A stretch of DNA of 8,434 nt from NCBI GenBank assembly GCA_012032575.1, contig JAAUSP010000322.1, forward strand, positions 1 through 8,434, given 5' to 3'. Origin of the DNA: Anaerolineales bacterium (GTDB lineage: Bacteria > Chloroflexota > Anaerolineae > 4572-78 > J111). The position numbers and the translations under genes were made by a program. Positions 7,136 through 8,434 of this stretch are shown in pieces (position 1 is the stretch's first letter; each line of letters starts with the position of its first letter). The notes below the pieces were generated by a model. That model was given only the letters and a program-made list of their open reading frames with translations, had not been told where the DNA came from and did no database searches.

Positions 7136-7750
7136 ATGACCACCATTCCCCAACAAATTATCTATGTCGCGGCCCGCATGTTCGAGTGGCGGCTAACCGA
7201 CCTGGCGGGCGGCAACATCAGCGTTCGCGAGGGAGACCAAATTTTTATTACGCCCCGTTTCAGCGGCAGCAAACAGCACTGGCAGCTCAATGACGAAGAT
7301 ATTATCAGCGGCGACATCGCCACCGACGCCCTGTTGGAGCATCCCCGCTTTTCCCGCGAAGGTCGGGCGCACCTGGCTATCTATCGCACCTTCCCCGATG
7401 TGGGTGCGATCATCCATGCCCATCCATTTCATCTTCTGCCCTTCTGCGCCGCCGGACGAGCTATGGAGCCGGTGCTGGAACAAACCGAAAAATTCGGCGT
7501 GACCCCCCTCATGCCCTTTGCCCCCGCCCACAGCCCCCAATTGGCCGAAAATATTGTGGCCGGCCTGCGTGGTCGCGAAGCCGCCATCCGCAAACAGGCC
7601 GCGGCGGTGCTGGCCGAACGGCATGGCATTTTTGTCGCCGGCAAAGATTTGTGGAACACCATTGATGCCCTGAAACGGCTCGACTGGAACGCCTGGTGCA
7701 TCCTGGCCCAAAACTCGCTGCCCCCTGTCCCGGCGCATCACGCCTCTTAA
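7136..7750 (+). CDS. Class II aldolase/adducin family protein (AraD/FucA-like)
   Basis: Cytoplasmic zinc-dependent aldolase or epimerase of the AraD/FucA fold; 204 residues, slightly shorter than FucA (~215). ATG 7136 follows a strong GGAGG (7124-7128) at 7-nt spacing. Visible motifs are LAGGNIS (24-30), which normally helps bind the substrate phosphate; [12 protein letters not shown] with Glu75, the expected catalytic acid; the zinc pair His94/His96 in IIHAHP; and a third zinc ligand candidate, His163 in [10 protein letters not shown]. All key residues are present, so the enzyme is probably active. Members include L-fuculose- and L-rhamnulose-phosphate aldolases, L-ribulose-5-phosphate epimerase and sugar-acid aldolases; I cannot choose among them. 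It lies 67 bp after the ABC-kinase gene, behind a pyrimidine-rich leader, and fits catabolism of the sugar brought in by the adjacent importers. Confidence 0.88.
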   Translation: MTTIPQQIIYVAARMFEWRLTDLAGGNISVREGDQIFITPRFSGSKQHWQLNDEDIISGDIATDALLEHPRFSREGRAHLAIYRTFPDVGAIIHAHPFHLLPFCAAGRAMEPVLEQTEKFGVTPLMPFAPAHSPQLAENIVAGLRGREAAIRKQAAAVLAERHGIFVAGKDLWNTIDALKRLDWNAWCILAQNSLPPVPAHHAS

Positions 7751-7759
7751 TTATTGAAT

Positions 7760-7903
7760 CTGAGTAAATTAACCACAATGGTAACTACTCAGCCTCATGT
7801 CATTTCGAGGCCGTAGGCCGAGAAATCCCTACCGCGCTACATCGGCCTCGGAGATTTCTCCCTTCGGTCGAAATGACATGCCTGAGTAGATTAACCACAA
7901 AGG
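7760..7903. repeat. Intergenic element: palindrome bracketed by direct repeats
   Basis: A 22-bp direct repeat starting CTGAGTARATTAACC occurs at 7760-7781 and 7882-7903 with two mismatches. Between the copies lies a long imperfect palindrome: CATGTCATTTCGA (7796-7808) pairs perfectly with 7868-7880, and GAGAAATC (7820-7827) with 7853-7860. CTACTCAG (7785-7792) is complementary to the start of the right direct repeat (7882-7889). Sequences of the CATTTCGA/TCGAAATG palindrome type recur between genes in many bacterial genomes. No coding potential was seen. Confidence 0.7.
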
Positions 7904-7947
7904 CACAAAGACACCAAGAAATTAAAATACTTTGTGTCTTCGTGGTT
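7893..7947. repeat. AACCACAAAGGCACAAAG-type palindromic repeat
   Basis: Left arm 7893-7910 and right arm 7930-7947 are complementary at 16 of 18 positions around a 19-nt AT-rich loop. A further TTAACCACA occurs just downstream at about 7958-7966. The left arm overlaps the right direct repeat of the preceding element, so the two repeats are merged or nested. The type is a familiar dispersed intergenic palindrome. The element fills most of the space before the acetyltransferase gene. Confidence 0.65.
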
Positions 7948-7983
7948 CAAATCCTTTTTAACCACAGGGGGTCTGTCCGGGCT

Positions 7984-8434
7984 ATGACTACGAAAATCAC
8001 CTTCAAAAACGCAGAAGCATCTGACTTAAATACCCTGCTCGCTTTTGCCCAGGAGTTTAACCTGGAGGACCACCATCCCTTCGACAAAGCCATCGCACGG
8101 GCCGGGTTGATCCGTCTCTTGAATGACGAGGCAGCGGGCCGGGTTTGGTTGATCCAAACGACGCGGAAACGGTCGGCTATCTGGTGCTGACGCTGGGTTT
8201 CCGGCTGGCTTATGGCCGCTACGCCTTTATTGACGAAATTTATGTCCGCCCCGCGCACCGCAGCCAGGGAATTGGCCGCCAGGCCATCGCCTGGGCCGAG
8301 GCCATGTGCCGCGAACTGGGAGTGAAGGCGCTCCATCTGGAGGTCGAGCAGGCTAATGCCAAAGCCCGCGCCCTGTATTTGACCCTGGGCTTTGTGGAGT
8401 TATAACCATTATCTGATGACGTGCTGGCTCAACA
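7984..8434 (+). pseudogene. GNAT-family N-acetyltransferase, twice frameshifted, 3' partial
   Basis: Acetyl-CoA-dependent N-acetyltransferase fold, substrate unknown. ATG 7984 opens MTTKITFKNAEASDL, a typical GNAT first strand. The frame continues to VWLIQ (8155-8157), where one base is missing from an A-run (8156-8158). Restoring it gives QNDAETVGYLVLTLGF, then FIDEIYVRP and the acetyl-CoA pyrophosphate loop RSQGIG, followed by LHLEVEQANAKARALYLTLGF. After VE (8394-8399) one extra T at 8400-8401 creates a premature TAA at 8403. Skipping it restores the first frame and reads YNHYLMTCWL, the usual GNAT C-terminal strand, open to the window edge. The two shifts cancel. Conservation on both sides argues for recent decay or sequencing indels. 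The start follows repeats directly and has only a distant AGGGGG (7966-7971) upstream. Confidence 0.75.

Noticed and set aside
7751..7983. CRISPR array in the repeat-rich gap
   Set aside because: There are only two copies of the 22-bp repeat and they bracket a palindrome; no regular repeat-spacer spacing and no cas genes.
8150..8165. Programmed -1 frameshifting in the acetyltransferase at CCAAACG
   Set aside because: It is not a full X XXY YYZ slippery heptamer, no obvious downstream pseudoknot is seen, and a second opposite shift near the end makes a mutation or error explanation simpler.

Overview
The window is a carbohydrate-import locus. All genes are on the + strand, packed head to tail, and codon use looks even across them. 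Intergenic gaps carry long imperfect palindromes. Moderate GC, GTG/TTG starts, stacked xylose/ribose-type ABC modules and repeat-filled gaps suggest a Chloroflexota (Anaerolineae-like) genome. That placement is inference from style; there is no marker gene here.

Layout. (1) 2-718: C-terminal half of a XylG-type two-domain sugar ATPase, cut by the window edge. (2) 743-1939: XylH-type permease. (3) 1940-2073: gap with a strong hairpin. (4) 2074-3225: XylF-like substrate-binding lipoprotein. (5) 3226-3322: palindromic MITE-like repeat. (6) about 3338-4108: single-domain sugar ABC ATPase. (7) 4105-5349: second XylH-like permease, overlapping the ATPase by 4 nt. (8) 5350-5446: gap with a good sigma-70-like promoter. 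(9) 5447-7068: a gene joining a sugar-transporter-type ABC ATPase domain, through a coiled coil, to a complete NarL-type histidine kinase. It is interrupted by a one-base frameshift exactly at Walker A. (10) 7136-7750: class II (AraD/FucA-type) aldolase. (11) 7751-7983: gap with two or three repeat elements. (12) 7984-end: GNAT acetyltransferase broken by two mutually compensating one-base frameshifts and running off the window.

Working model. xylG-xylH close one importer operon. The binding protein, single-domain ATPase and second permease make up a second, related importer. The adjacent ABC-kinase fusion has a substituted signature motif (LSSEQ) and no H-loop histidine, while its kinase motifs are intact. 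It looks like an ATPase paralogue turned into a cytoplasmic sensor input, which could couple transporter engagement or nucleotide state to a two-component output. No response regulator is present in the window. The aldolase downstream suggests that the imported sugar is a pentose, deoxyhexose or sugar acid.

Caution: three single-base indels, two of them beside short homopolymers (about 5570, 8157 and 8400), interrupt otherwise well-preserved reading frames. They may be assembly errors rather than biology.
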